Assembly (NCBI RefSeq): GCF_947179515.1
Contig: NC_067488.1
Location: 35,865,842-35,929,841, forward strand
Reading direction: 5' to 3'
DNA: 64,000 nucleotides
Source of the DNA: Apodemus sylvaticus
Taxonomy: Eukaryota > Chordata > Mammalia > Rodentia > Muridae
The first letter of the stretch is position 1. Every line of letters starts with the position of its first letter. Below, one piece after another: positions 20,546-32,437 of this stretch. The translations under genes and the position numbers were made by a program. The notes beneath the pieces were generated by a model. That model saw only the letters and a list, made by a program, of their open reading frames with translations. It was not told the origin of the DNA and ran no database searches.

Positions 20546-20640
20546 TAGATAGTCTGGGGGGAGGGGCACGGCGGGGTTAGGGATCGCGGTGACCAGAACC
20601 TTGGACCGCGCGGCCAGGACTGGGAGCCTCAGAGCAGGTC

Positions 20641-22468
20641 ACTATAAGCATCCACATCCCCTCCCTTCCCGTCTGCTCTGTCGAGCGTTTTTCCTTTGCA
20701 GATGGACAGACAGCCTAGCGGTCCCGAGCTGAGCTGAGGCTGACAGTGGGAATCAGTTAGAAAGGTTCCCAAGGCAGCCTGGGGGTGGGGATTTGGTTTA
20801 GCTTAGGGTAGAGACTTTTCTGGCTCTCCCTGTTTTAATAGGGAAGTGAGGCTAGTGGGTACGGAATTTAACATGTGTGGGTCGTAGATCATAGAAGGTC
20901 GATTACAAAAGCATTTCTAAGATCTGGTTTGTCAGTGGGTATCCTCTCACTGGGACTAGCTCTTCTACAACTTTTCCGTAGAATGTTAAGAGGAAAGAAG
21001 GCATGTGCAGGAGTCTTTCCGCTTTCAGCTCTGGCTGCTTCTGGGGACAAACCTTTGCAGTAGGGGTGGCTAGAGCTGCCTGCCTGGTCACTCACCAGAA
21101 TGAGGCTGTAATGTTGGGGCGAATTTGCAGTGCTTCTCCATTACTGTGTGATCTTGGGCTCATTGGGGGGATGTCCTCTGTTTCCTAGGTTTGTGCTTTG
21201 GCATACTCCCTTGCAAAGGTCCCTGGTCCTAGCGTTTGTTTGCTTGGGCTGTACTGAGCAAGAGGATATGGGCTCTTGAAACTGCCCTTGGCATCTAAGA
21301 GCTCAGTCCAAGCCAGCTTGCAGAAGGAGGAAGGAGTGGGTTTCAACTCTGCCCCTGGACTGCCTAAGTAGGGTTGAGACATTGTGTAAGGCCCGGGGAA
21401 GTAGAAGAGAAATTATTAAAAAGGGAGAAAGGGGAAGACAGACAAAGAAACAACAAACTACCAGAAAAGGAAGGAAAAGAGTGGAAACCTACAAGTTCCA
21501 TTCACGTGTGTTGGGGGCAGGAGGCGGGGAGTAATGTTGCAAGGACCCATCCAGTTAAGCCTCACTGGGACTAATCTGCCACCCTGCTGTCCCTCACCAG
21601 GATTTTGAAAGGAGGGCTGTCCAAGGTATTCTGTGACCTCTGCTGTTCTAGGTTGGCTTGGGTTTCCATGCTAGAAATGGGGTGAAGTTCTTATCTCTGG
21701 AAATATCTCTCTATGAGCTTTGCTGATTCTGAGAAGCTGTTCAAATTGCAGCGCCTGGCATTCTTTTGTGTGTATGGGAGAGGAAGGCAGAGATCCCATC
21801 CTGTCAGCTACTGTCCTCTGTAGCACAACATCTTCCAGCCATATCTAGTGTGAGCCACTTAGATCCTTGGTCCCCAGAGATTCAGTTTGGAGCAGGCACA
21901 CACACCGAGGTGACTTTTGATAGAATACAATTTAAATGGTCACCTAATTGAGCCCCAGATGAAGAAAAGAGCCCTGAAGTTTGCAAGTCTGTATCTGCTG
22001 GCCATGTGCCTCTTAATTTGATGAGGCTTCCTGTGGCTAAGGAACACTGTACCTTGCTTCCTGCTGACTGGAGTCCTCTCCGTGTGTCTCCAGAAGGTAG
22101 TAAGGGAGTGCTGGATGAATTAATTGTAGAGGTCTTGCAAGGAACCAGAGTGCATAGGTAATCACTTAGGGAAATGGAAAAATACTATATGAATGGAAGG
22201 CTGCTATTATAATCTAATGGATTCTGTGGAGGGAAGGTTAGATTAGGCAAATGAATAGCCCCACATCATCCAGCCAGTTATGCTTATGTTGCTGAGAGCC
22301 CACACCAGCTCTGTGTCCACCTCAGAGACTTAGTGGGTCTCTGGATAACGCCAAAAATAACTCCGGTGAGCTCTGGTGAAGGTATCTAAACCATTACCTT
22401 ATCGACATAAAATAAGCCTACTTCTAGTAAGAAAATGTAGGTAGGCCTCCATATTCTTCCCTTCTTCC
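20641..22468. other. Unique sequence right of the island
   Basis: No interspersed repeat or supported exon in about 1.8 kb. CpG content falls back to the genome norm. Short open frames only. Confidence 0.45.
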
Positions 22469-22521
22469 ATTTATTTGTTTGTTTGTTTGTTTGTTTGTTT
22501 ATTTATTTATTTATTTATTTA
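22469..22521. repeat. (GTTT)n(ATTT)n microsatellite
   Basis: Two adjoining tetranucleotide tracts. Sequence to the right is not recognisable as a SINE. Confidence 0.9.
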
Positions 22522-23068
22522 TGTTGTGGCATTCCGTGCAAGCAGCACTTTTGACACCTTGGACGGTGTCCAGAGGCAAGGGAAACAGGCTGCACTGCCA
22601 GGGGAGGATGTCTGCATTTCTTTTTGTCTCCCTGATCATGTCTCCCAACATGCCCTGCTGGGAAACAACTGGAAGTAGTCATTACTGGGAGTGCCTGCAC
22701 AGCAGGTCTCCTGGGGAGCCTGGACATGGATTTAGTGCACGTTGTCACCTCCCCACGAGTTCAGAGCACAGCAAAGCTATCTTGCTGATGGCTGAGGAAA
22801 TTGATTTTCCCCCTTTGTTGGCACAAGAGAGGTGGACAAGTCTTAATGGGTTCCAGTCCCACCAGGCAATTGTGCAGAAAAGAGGAGGGTGACAGGGCTT
22901 GTTGGAGGCTTGTAAGAGAGCCAGCACCTGCTATTCTGAGTTTTGGGTGGTGCTTTCTTAGGTCTCAGGGCTATAAGGAATTCCTGAAGTCTCCTTAGGA
23001 AATGTGGTTCATGTAGAAATGTCCAAAATAATGTGACTTGAGAAGCTGGAAAGAGACTGCTTGTTACT

Positions 23069-23073
<5 letters not shown>
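22522..23073. other. Unique sequence, no gene seen
   Basis: A 137-codon plus-strand frame (22479-22892) starts inside the microsatellite and has no domain features. I treat it as chance. Confidence 0.4.

Positions 23074-23162
<89 letters not shown>
23074..23162. repeat. (CT)n(GT)n compound microsatellite
   Basis: A CT tract (23074-23130) joins directly to a GT tract (23131-23162), with no interruption in either. Confidence 0.95.
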
Positions 23163-23163
<1 letters not shown>

Positions 23164-23420
23164 GCATTAGTCTTTCTAAGGAGATGCACAGAAATGTATT
23201 CACACCTGATAGAGAGGTCACTGACAATCTGAGGAAATTATTCCATTCAGGTTTAGCTTAGTGAACCGACACATTGATGGGGTTATTAATCAGAGCCTGG
23301 GTGTTAGAAAGGTAGCATCACTAGAGTTCCCTACATAATATACAGACAATTACTACACCAAAGACTCCTCTTTCCCAGACAATTGCTACCTGCTTATAAA
23401 ATCTCAGGGAGGGTCCCTTC
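23163..23420. repeat. Possible old rodent repeat
   Basis: Phrases such as 'attagtctttctaaggaga' and 'ttgatggggttattaatcag' resemble interspersed rodent repeats, but I cannot assign a family or ends. Confidence 0.3.
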
Positions 23421-23525
23421 AAGTCCTATACATTTCTTATGAGTTTAATGAGCTTCCTTCTACCTTATCTCTTGTGGGAATGTTTTCAATATGAAGTTAT
23501 ACAACACATTAAAAACAGTTATGCA

Positions 23526-23556
<31 letters not shown>

Positions 23557-24080
23557 ACATACTTGCGCAAGTGCATGTGTGTGTAAAGTTTCTTCTTCTG
23601 GAATGCCCCCTTAATATTTTGAATTTTTGCCCCAGCCTTTAATACCACTGAAAACAGAGAGAGTTATTTTGGTCTCACTGTCACTGTTGGCCCCTGCAAT
23701 CTTTGAGTCTGCTGAGGAGAGGAACCCAGTTGACAAGCTCGTCCAGGGGTTAATGGGGTCACCAGTCAACCTGCATAGGTTGCCAAGCATCGAGTGTCCA
23801 TCACAGAATAGACCGCGATGAGGAAGAGCCCTCTAGATTTGGCACTTGGCAGAATGTAGAGACTAGAGCCTGTTAACCCCCTCCAATCCTGAGACGGGCT
23901 TTGGAGCCAGCTGGGTCTGTATGACCAAACCTCAATTCCAAACTCAGTGTCCATCCATGCATGTTTCGGGGGTCAATCATTTGTGACTACCCTAATTTGT
24001 CCTGAGGTGAGCTTTGATACTAGGTAGAGACACCTGAATAGGGAGATAAATGGACTTGATTTCTTAAGAATAAAGCTTAG
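23421..24080. other. Unique sequence with a short (GT)n
   Basis: A GT tract lies at 23529-23556. No exon or SINE recognised. Confidence 0.4.
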
Positions 24081-24172
24081 ACTGGATATTTGGGTCCATG
24101 GTAGAGCACTTGACTAGTCTGTGTGAGGTCTAGGTTCAGTTTACAGTACTTTAGAAAAAAAGGAGGAAAGAT
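24081..24172 (+). repeat. Diverged ID-type SINE
   Basis: 'Gtccatggtagagcacttga', 'gtgtgaggtctaggttcagt' and an A-run follow the order of the rodent ID element (BC1-related), with many changes. Confidence 0.55.
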
Positions 24173-24214
24173 AAACTTTGGAATAGAGACAGAAAGCCCC
24201 TTTCAACTTGTATA

Positions 24215-24390
24215 AAACCAAAAAATTTTGTTTGTTTGTTTGTTTGTTTAGGGGGAACACTCGTGTAGAGCTGAGAGGACAACCTGCAGAAGTTGATTCT
24301 CTTTACCATGTCAGCCTCTGGAATCAAGCCAGTCATAAGGTTTGGTGGCAAAGTGCCGTTACCAGCTTAGCCATCTCACAGGACTGAACA
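24215..24390 (-). repeat. B3/B4-type SINE, antisense, with (GTTT)n
   Basis: A GTTT tract (24229-24248) is followed by 'gagaggacaacctgcagaag', 'ttgattctctttaccatg' and 'cttagccatctcacaggact', the antisense layout of rodent tRNA-derived SINEs. Confidence 0.6.
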
Positions 24391-24479
24391 GGAAATTTTT
24401 AATTCATTTTCTCTGTTTGATATCTTGTGCTTAGGAAAGAAGTTAGAAGGAAGACCAGTAGCTTTCTGGGTGGTGTTCA

Positions 24480-24800
24480 TTTAATCCCTTTAGGACTGTA
24501 AGTGGAGGTTTGATCACAGCATGGAAATAGTAAAAAAAGTGCTCTGTACCTTTAAGAGGTGGAGCCTCTTGGGAGGTCTTTAAGTCACTGGGGAGCTTGC
24601 TGCCTTTGAAGAGACCATGAGAGCCTGTCCATCCTCTCTACTCTGTTTAGACCTATGCCTGCTCCTCCATGGGATTCCAATGCAAAGTGTTGCTGTCAGA
24701 TACCCTCAGCAGACAGCCTAAACAGTGGTGCTATCTGATCTTGGAGATAAATAAATCTCTTGTTAAGTTCACAGTGTCGGGGATTGTGTAGTAGTTATGC
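24480..24800 (+). repeat. Old rodent LTR-like repeat
   Basis: The wording 'ctttaagaggtggagcctct', 'gaggtctttaagtcact' in pieces, and 'ggagataaataaatctct' with an AATAAA resembles the rodent LTR group seen elsewhere in this window. Heavily diverged; ends uncertain. Confidence 0.4.
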
Positions 24801-25522
24801 ACAACATATGTAGATCCAGACTTGCTAATTGCATGAGTCAATACACATATTTTGCTTAGACCACTGCGGTCATGGTTCTGTGACTTGTAGCCAAGCATGG
24901 AGTCACTGTAGCCGAGTTTATTTTCCAGAACTACTTCCCCACTTTCTCTTTGGACACTCCCAAAACCCAAACCCTTAAAACCTAGTATATCTTCAATACC
25001 TGGACAAACGAATCCCAAATTTCTGAAGTCCTTCCTGGTGTGACCCCAGTGTGCTCCTCAGCTGTCCTCTTACTTTCAGATCCTAGGTTAGCAGGTGTGT
25101 TGGTTAATTTACATGTCACATTTTTGATGGCACCAGTTTGCTGGGTTCTTATCACTTCAGTGTCAGCCAGCCTGGATTCCCTAGCCCTCAAATGTCTAGA
25201 GGGCTTATGCAGGGTCTGGCTTTTTGGAAGGCTTCACGGCATCTGAAGCTTTTTCCAACTGCTGTAGGATACATGGGGACCGTGGTTTAGAAGCATCCTT
25301 ACTCTGGCATCTTCTCAACTGAAGGAGCTTAGTTGTGCTGATGTGCCTGGCTGAAAAGAGGAATTCAAGAAGCTCAGGGTTTGATCTAAGGCATAGATAG
25401 AAAGGGGGAGGGGGCTTTTAGAGGAATGAGTCAGAAATGGCCCCATCCCTCTTTGACCAATGGCCATACTTGATATTTCTTAACTAGTGGCTACTGCTGC
25501 TCTTACTTCTAACACCCCAAGA

Positions 25523-25566
<44 letters not shown>

Positions 25567-27146
25567 GCCTCCAAGTCTTTGAATTTAGGACCCACCCCAA
25601 TCCAGTATGAATGGCATCATCTTAAACTTATTTCATTGTATTTGCAAAAGCATATTTTCAAATAAAGTGAGACTCAGGTTCCTTTGGGTCATGAATTTGG
25701 AAGAGACAGCATTCAGCCCACTGTGTCCAAGATACTTGATCTCTTCCTGCTCAGCCCTCTTCCGGGAGCATCTCTGAAGTGTGGTCCCACTGGCCAAAGC
25801 AGCAGCTGATGCCCAAGCTTAGATACAATCCTTTTTTTTCCTTTCCGTTTCTTTTGGTTCCTTTTTGTTTCTAAGAAGCCGGATCCCCAGCCACTTCTTC
25901 ATGTCTATTAGGCAGCAACCCTGAGGCCAAGACCCTGAAAAACATTAGTTTTACAATGTTAACCCCAAATTAACATTTAAATCAAGTGTTTTCCACACCC
26001 ATATACATCCATCATCAGAGGACTCTTCATTCCTTCTAGAAAACCTAACACTAAGCTATGTGTTTGGATCACTGATACCCTGGAAGGCTCCTACCTCTCA
26101 AGTTCTTCTCAACTGGTATACACCTGAAGCAATCCTGCCTACCTTTTGGGACTCCGATATAACCTTTGTAGCTACTTGCTTGTAAGTTTAATTCTTCCTA
26201 AGTGGACAGACCTGAAGAGGTACAGTTCCAAACCATATTCCGTGAAACTGAGGGGTGTTAGTAGGAAATCGTTTGGAGTCAGTCTATGACAACACACAGC
26301 CACAGGGGGGAAAAATGTGTGCTGCATAGGCTTGGGCTCCATTGGAGAAACACACCAGACATTTCATCTGCCCTTAGAGTCAGACGCTGCAAGGTAGGCC
26401 CGGTCCAATAGCGGTAGACATTGTGAAGGGATTTGGAAGAGAGGCACAAAAGTTTGACAAGGTGGGCAGCAGTGACAAAGAAGACAATGGCAGGGTGACG
26501 TCTGTCTTAGGGTGTGTGTGTGCTTTGCGCTACTGTTTGGGTAAGTTCTCAGGATTGAAACCCTGGCTTAGCTAACAGTCCTTGAAATAGAAACCTTTTG
26601 TTCTATGATATTTTCCCTGACTGGAGTCAAAACAGGAAAGACAAAATGACGGCCTTCATTCTTGGAAAGAAACAGTGAGACTCCTCAGGGATAGAGAATG
26701 CTCTGTGTCACAAGTCTAATAACAATCACAGCCAGTACCTGAACACAGGAACTGAGTGTGAGGCTCAGGAGAGGGGTGAGCCCGTTCCTGCTGTTACCAG
26801 TGTGAACAGACAGTAGCCGTAAGCCCGAAGGAAGCACCTACATAGTTCCTTACACTGGGGTCTTCGGCTCCAGCATCTCAAACTGGCATCTCAGCTTTTT
26901 AAAGAAGAAAGATGCCATACAGAATAGACTAGCTGAGTGCCACATACTCAGAAAGCCTCTGATAATTGATGGCCATTATTAATTTAAGTATCTTTCTGAT
27001 GTGTATTAGGCTTGTCAACGTATCTATGGATGTTTTATAAATGAGAAAGGAAAAGTACACAGTTTGTGAGTTGCCAAGACATCCGAGGTCTCTGCCAGTC
27101 TGGCTGCTTCTCTTTGGAAGAATTTCCAATTGTGCAAGCCTATGCA
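24801..27146. other. Unique sequence, no gene seen
   Basis: About 2.3 kb with a (GT)n tract at 25525-25564 and no recognisable exon. A T-rich patch lies at 25832-25872. Confidence 0.4.
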
Positions 27147-27166
27147 TGTGTGCGTGTGTGTGTGTG

Positions 27167-27210
<44 letters not shown>
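27147..27210. repeat. (GT)n microsatellite
   Basis: About 64 bp of GT with two GC interruptions. Confidence 0.95.
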
Positions 27211-27211
<1 letters not shown>

Positions 27212-27714
27212 TCTGTCTATGGGAGTTGCTTCAACACTTGTTTTCCCTTTGCCTCTTCTGTTTTTCTGTGTTTTTAAATTTGTTTGTTACATTTTTCTCC
27301 AGTTAAAACCAAGTGTAAACATCTAAATCTGTAATAAATGATCTCCATGCTTGAAAGGGGTGTAGATGGCATCCAAATCTGTTCCTGGGAAAAATAAATA
27401 AATCCTGATGCAAATTCTCTGGTGTTTTGTTTTGGTTTTTTCTTGCACCTTTGTAGAACAGGTTGACTGTTCTTGAGACAAGTCCGCCAAGCTTTCCCTT
27501 TTGCTTTTGATAGTTGAAGCATACCCAGAATACATCAGTGGGAACATCTCTGTGCCTTGTCAGGTGGAACTGTTTTATACATAGGCAAGGTGTCCAGACT
27601 AACAGGAGTAATGATGGAGTTAACCTTGAACTGCTGGGAAGGCCCAATATCTTGACATGTTAAATGAGCACACTATTTTTATTATTATTATTATTATTGT
27701 TGTTGTTGTTGTTT
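27211..27714. other. Unique sequence ending in (TTA)n(TTG)n
   Basis: No exon recognised. A TTA tract followed by a TTG tract lies at 27676-27714 and borders the repeat on its right. Confidence 0.4.
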
Positions 27715-28066
27715 ACTGTTGGACCACACACCTGAGAAGTACCTTCAGGGAAGAAGGCTTTCTTTTGGCTCATGGTCGAAGGGTACAGTCCATCATAGTA
27801 AAGTACTGCGGCGGCAGGGTTATGGCAGCAGAACTCTGGGGCTGCTTGCTCACATCTTAGTGGTTCAGGAAGCCAGAAGATCAGGGCTGAAAGCAGGGAT
27901 GGGCACTAAACCACAGGCACAGTCCTCCAGGAAGCCAGCTCCTTCAGTAAGACTCCATCTTCTAAGGTTTCCACGGCCTTTGAAACAGCACCACCAGGTG
28001 GAGAGCGTGCATTCAAACACACGAGTCTATGGGGGATATTTTCTATCCAAACCACAACTACTTCGT
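27715..28066 (-). repeat. Rodent LTR-type repeat, antisense
   Basis: 'Ttcttttggctcatggtcga', 'gggtacagtccatcat', 'ggcggcagggttatggcagc' and the 'atattttctatccaaaccac' end are typical of a rodent LTR-type repeat read backwards. Diverged; no duplication found. Confidence 0.5.
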
Positions 28067-29156
28067 CATGTAGAAGTGAATTTCTCCCTTTTTCAGTTCT
28101 GAGAGCAATTCTGTTATGCTATTTTGCAATTTGCAGGGCCCCACAGCTGTTAATAATAAAATTCCAGCCATTCCCGAGTCTCATAGGACAAATTGTTCTA
28201 GCTTTAGGCATCAGATTTTCTATTTTGAACATTAGGAGAAAAGAGCACTCCCCCTTACCATTAAAGACACTACCTATACGCTCTCCTGAACACTTCCACT
28301 AACATATCCATTCTAGGTCTAGTTTCAATTCTGTAGCTTTGAGGGGTTCTAAATAAACATTTTATCTCAAATATTCAGATGCTAAAGGCAGGGGCTATCT
28401 GGGGGCCATTCGCAGTCTGTGCTGCAAAGTACAAGAGGCTAAATCACTAAACTTAGATCAAGGCCAAGGGTATGAAAACCAGACCCATCTATACAATGTG
28501 GAATTGTAGTTTCTTGTTGCCATAGTAACTAGAAAATAGTCTAAATCCACCTGTGAAGAGGAAGGAAACTGCCTCTGCACTGCAGCCAGAACCGGCTGGC
28601 TGCTAAATCTTAAGTTCAGGATGGAACTTGCCTGTGGTATTAAGTTCAACTTGTTTATGCCAGCTCCAGACCCCTGTCCACACTGGGAACGTTCAGAGTC
28701 ATACAGAGATTTGGAAAAGACAGGGTGGCTGTGGATGAGAACTAGCCCCTTTGGAAATGGGGTGCACTTAAAGACATTTCCAATGGGCTCAAGGCAGACT
28801 AGTCTTTGATGACTATTTCAAATGGGACTGAGTTGTCCCTTAATTTGGATATAGCCTTTCATTGAGGTAATTTAAATAAGATACTGCCAACCTTGCCACA
28901 TTTCATGAATTCAAAGAACCTGGTGGCCATCCCATTTGTAAGTCTCCTTATTCTCTTACTGCCGGCTTTCCATCCGTTGGCATATCCTGTCTGTTTAAAC
29001 ACTAGGGGAGAACGTTTAAGGAATCTGTTCTCTGAACTCTGTTTAAAGTGAACATCTAACAGGAGACCTCTTAAGGGGAATAGTTAATATTTCATCTATG
29101 TTGACATGGATTTGTGAGTTGAATTCAAAGACTAAAATAAAGCTGGATTTGGCAAA
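28067..29156. other. Unique sequence, no gene seen
   Basis: About 1.1 kb with no recognisable repeat and only short open frames. Confidence 0.4.
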
Positions 29157-29340
29157 TTCAGGGACTGGAAAGATGAATGACTTGGGAAATAATATTTGCA
29201 GCTCTTGCAAAGCAATAGGGTCCGGCTCTCAGCGTGAATACAGTGGCTCAACCATTACTGACACCCTCTTCTGGCCTCTATGTTCTTAGCAAGGAGATGG
29301 CCTAAATACAAGCAAAAACATTCATAAAATAAAAATGAAA
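29157..29340 (+). repeat. B3-type SINE
   Basis: 'Cagggactggaaagatgaat' matches the diverged 5' end of B2/B3, with 'acaccctcttctggcctcta' in the centre and an A-rich end near 29340. Sense orientation. Confidence 0.65.
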
Positions 29341-29384
29341 AATGTTTACATTAATACATTTATAACAACAAATATTTTATTTAT

Positions 29385-29738
29385 TCAGATGATGCATAGA
29401 TAATATATGTATGTATGTGTATACAATATGCATCTGTGGGTGTGTGGGTGTGGGTGTGTGTGCGCGCTCATGTATGCTTGCATGTGCATCTAGAGATCAA
29501 AGGTTACAAGCCAGTGTTGGTTGTCTTTCTTCAGGTAATGTCCTGATTGTTTGAGATGAGGTCACTCTGGTTTGGAGGTTGCCATGTAGTCAGGACTGGC
29601 CTACCAGCAGGAGTCCTGTCTCCACCTCCCTGGGACTGGAATTGAACCTGTGCACATCACACTTGACCTTTTACATTCTGGGACTCAAGCTCAGATCTTA
29701 GTGCTAGTAAAACAAAGATTGGCAAGTTACCAACCTTG
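29385..29738 (-). repeat. B4-type composite SINE, antisense
   Basis: Starts with GT-rich sequence, then 'gagatcaaaggttacaagcc', 'ttgagatgaggtcactctgg' (B1-like), 'tcctgtctccacctccctgg' and a diverged tRNA-type end. The order matches antisense B4. Confidence 0.55.
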
Positions 29739-30114
29739 CCATCTTCCTTCCACTCAAAAGTCTATGCTTTAAATGCATACTGACACAATAACCTTTATCT
29801 TTGTTCATTAATATACAAAGCTAGAAGTCTCTGGGATTGTTTATTTTTCTTTTGTAAGGATAGTTGCTATTTCCTTTTTTTGTTTCATACTGAGTTTTAT
29901 GTGAAGGGTTGTGTTGACTCTCTTTTGGGAAGTAGCATTTCCTGTTGCATGGTGTTTGAGGAGCTTATAGTCAGGAGACCTTCCCTTCCTTTAGGCAGTC
30001 CTAGTGAGGTCATTTTATCACCTTCTCTCTAGATTCCAGGACTTCCTGTCTTTAGCATAGTAGCCTACACCCCTACCCAGTAGCCAAACTCTGTGTATTT
30101 AGTTCAGGTACCCC
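29739..30114. other. Unique sequence, no gene seen
   Basis: T-rich sequence with no family recognised and no supported exon. Confidence 0.35.
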
Positions 30115-30280
30115 ATGCTTTCTAGCCCTATGACCTTGGGTTTGTTACTTCTCTGAGTCTTTGCTTCCTCATCTGTGAAATCAGGAAAGTGACTACACAT
30201 TCCTAAAGTCATTATAGGAAATCAGCAAGTGGATACATAGCATGGTCTTAGGACAATGGTAGGCTCAAAAAAAAAAAGTT
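30115..30280 (+). repeat. MIR SINE fragment, sense
   Basis: 'Ctatgaccttgggtttgtta', 'ctctgagtctttgcttcctc' and 'atctgtgaaatcaggaaagt' run in the order of the MIR core, followed by text like the MIR 3' part ('ttaggacaatggtaggctca'). Confidence 0.8.
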
Positions 30281-30654
30281 GCTCTACCTCAGTGAATTGT
30301 CAGAATGTATTCTTTAACTTTACTTTTCTTTGTAGAAAAAGGTTTAGTTGCTGAGTTTTTCTCTCCACTGAAGCCCCTCCCCATCCTCTTTTTAACCTGA
30401 TCTTTGCAATCAGAGCACTCTAAAGATGTAGGCTGTGTATAAGAAGGTATACATAGTAGAAGCAGGGACCAGGTCCGCTTTCTAGACTCCTGCTATCTTC
30501 TGCAACACCGAGCATCTCTCCAGTGTCATGGGCAAAGGTTGGGTCCTGATGAGCATCCACAGGGATTCCCAGCACTGTGAATCCTGGAAAAGTGTTGCAG
30601 ACAGTGATGTGTGGAAGATAGTGGAAACAGAGACAGCTTATTAACAAAGAAGGC
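30281..30654. other. Unique sequence, no gene seen
   Basis: Nothing recognised beyond a short oligo-A run at about 30269-30279. Confidence 0.35.
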
Positions 30655-31065
30655 TTCTGTGGGTTAGGCAGGTAGATCAGGAGGCAAAAGGCTAGGCTTC
30701 TAGGTGTAAAGACTGGAGTTCATCTTCTAGAACCCATGTATAAATGCTGGGAATGCTGGTAAGACCTTATTGGAGTAGCTTCTGACATTACTATGAGATA
30801 CAGTCTCAGTAAACTCCCATGTGCTGTGCCGCCTACAATCTTCCTGCCTCCTCTTTTGCAGTGTTCCCTGAGCCTGAGGAAGACTGAGACAGGAGTTTCC
30901 TGGGGAATCATTGGCTACCTAGGCTAGCCTAATCTGCAAGCATTAGATCCCATCTTAAAAATAGGATAAAGTATACATACCTGGGTCACCACACCCAAGG
31001 TTGACCTCTGGCCTCCATGCACACACATACCCAGAAAGAGAGAGAGAAGAAAAAGGGAGAGAGAA
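30655..31065 (+). repeat. B4-type composite SINE, sense
   Basis: 'Gtgggttaggcaggtagatc', 'gttcatcttctagaacccat', a B1-like centre ('ctgagacaggagtttcctgg', 'gatcccatcttaaaa') and 'gttgacctctggcctccatg' near a CA/GA-rich tail fit a B4-type element, with an apparent extra insertion near 30760-30850. Confidence 0.5.
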
Positions 31066-31770
31066 AGATCACATGCTAAGAAGGAAGTATGTAATATTCC
31101 CTGGGGAAACATCAGTGGCTCAAAGGCAATGGCTGTACAAAGGGCTGTGATTTCAACAGTCCATACTGAGGACACCGAGCATCCTGAGCTGCAGCAGAGT
31201 TCAGCCTGGTAAGAACTTTCAGTCTTCCTTTCCCCCATTGGTTTTTCTCATATGCTAATTTTAACCTCACTCTGCCAGACTGCCCTATTCTTTGTCGGGA
31301 CAGGGTTCAGGGCCTCCAGGCAACATCCTCAAAACTACCGGCTGATCAAACCACCCAAATGTTGGCTTAATGCACTCGATGGCTCTCATTGTCTGTCTTT
31401 CCGGGCCACAGGATCACGTAACCCATAGGGACTTCAGTCTGGGAACATAAGAGGTGGGTGTCCTTAAGACCCTTGTGAAGACATAAAATAAACTCTGGAA
31501 TTTAAAGGATGGCTAGCAAGTCTCAATATAAGAAAAAGCAGAAGTTCAAGAGGAAGAAATGGAGAAGGGGAAGAAGGAAAAGAGGAGGAGGAAAAGGAAG
31601 ATGAAAAGAAAGAGGAGGAGGAGGACATTCATGGAACTGTCTATTGTATGTCTATTGTGACCCCCTACTCTTTCATCTGTGGAGAATAAAGAACTATTCC
31701 TCAGTAAGACTCCAGACTCTTATCTTCTGCCCTGGTTCCTTCCCTCAGATACTTACTTACTCCTCCTCCT
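31066..31770. other. Unique sequence with purine tract
   Basis: A GA/GGA-rich strand-asymmetric tract lies at 31549-31625. No exon recognised. Confidence 0.4.
31549..31625. repeat. Purine-rich (GGA/GAA) tract
   Basis: Nearly all A and G on the plus strand for about 75 bp. Such tracts can form triplex DNA. Confidence 0.8.
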
Positions 31771-31775
31771 TCAGG

Positions 31776-32090
31776 TGGTTCAAATGAGAAATGTCCCCCA
31801 CAATCTTGGGAATTCAAATACTTAGTCCCTACTTGGTGTGGGGTTTAGGTGGTGTAGCCTTGCTGGAGGCGTGGTGCTTTGGTAGTAAAAGACCTCGCTT
31901 ATTTCTTGTTTACTCTTTCAGTTTTGTGCCTATGTTTGAAGATGTGAGCCCTCAGCTTCCTGCTACCATGCCTACTGCTTACTGCCATGACTCTACTGTT
32001 ATCCCCTTGGAATCGCAAGCCAAAGTAACTCTTCCTTAAGTTGCCTTTCATTATGATGCTTTATCACTGCAACAGAGAAGTAACTAACAT
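31776..32090 (+). repeat. Rodent LTR-type repeat, sense
   Basis: 'Ggttcaaatgagaaatgtcc', 'ttaggtggtgtagccttgct' and the end 'gcaacagagaagtaactaac' fit the rodent LTR group that ends with a '...cagaaaagtaactaa' string. Diverged; no clear duplication. Confidence 0.6.
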
Positions 32091-32426
32091 ACCTTGTCTT
32101 GCCCTGTGTCCAGCAGAAACAGCCTCTGTGTGCTACTGCCCCAGGCTCTGTGTACTGCTAACCTTCTATGAGCTTCCTTTCCTCTCCATTCCATTCCCAG
32201 GTCCAACTTCTGCAACCTCAGCTCAGTTGCATTCTTCCGTGGAGAAATCCCGTGACTTCCCAGCATTTTATAGAATCAAATTGCCTGCTGCTAATTGGGT
32301 CTCAGATGGATTCCAGTTTCCTGTTTGACCACAGGTCCCATTCCTCCCTATCATTTTGTGCTCACTGTTGCCCTGGCTTATGGCACAGAATGTCTCAATA
32401 GTTCCCAAACTTTCTTTTGTCTGGAG
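32091..32426. other. Unique sequence, no gene seen
   Basis: An open frame of 95 codons (32041-32328) overlaps the repeat end and has no domain. No other feature. Confidence 0.35.
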
Positions 32427-32437
32427 ATGCTGTCTTT

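Larger units (their letters stand above)
19300..20640. promoter_or_regulatory. CpG island, candidate promoter
   Basis: The only CpG-dense block in the window. It begins with the CCCGCGGCCCGCGCGGG patch near 19314 and ends near 20640 with 'ggaccgcgcggcc'. It contains GC boxes (for example 20133-20143 and 20013-20030), a CACGTG E-box at 20242-20247, and overlapping CCAAT (20222-20226, plus strand) and TATA-like sequence at 20224-20229. CpG islands of this size in mammals usually mark a gene start. Long chance frames on both strands (for example 19959-20552 plus, 19794-20225 minus) reflect high GC and do not resemble known proteins. Confidence 0.85.

Noticed and set aside
19794..20552. Long GC-rich open frames on both strands (up to 197 codons) in the CpG island
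   Set aside because: They overlap in several frames, cross the splice-donor sites and have Arg/Pro/Gly-rich composition expected from GC-rich DNA. No domain is visible.
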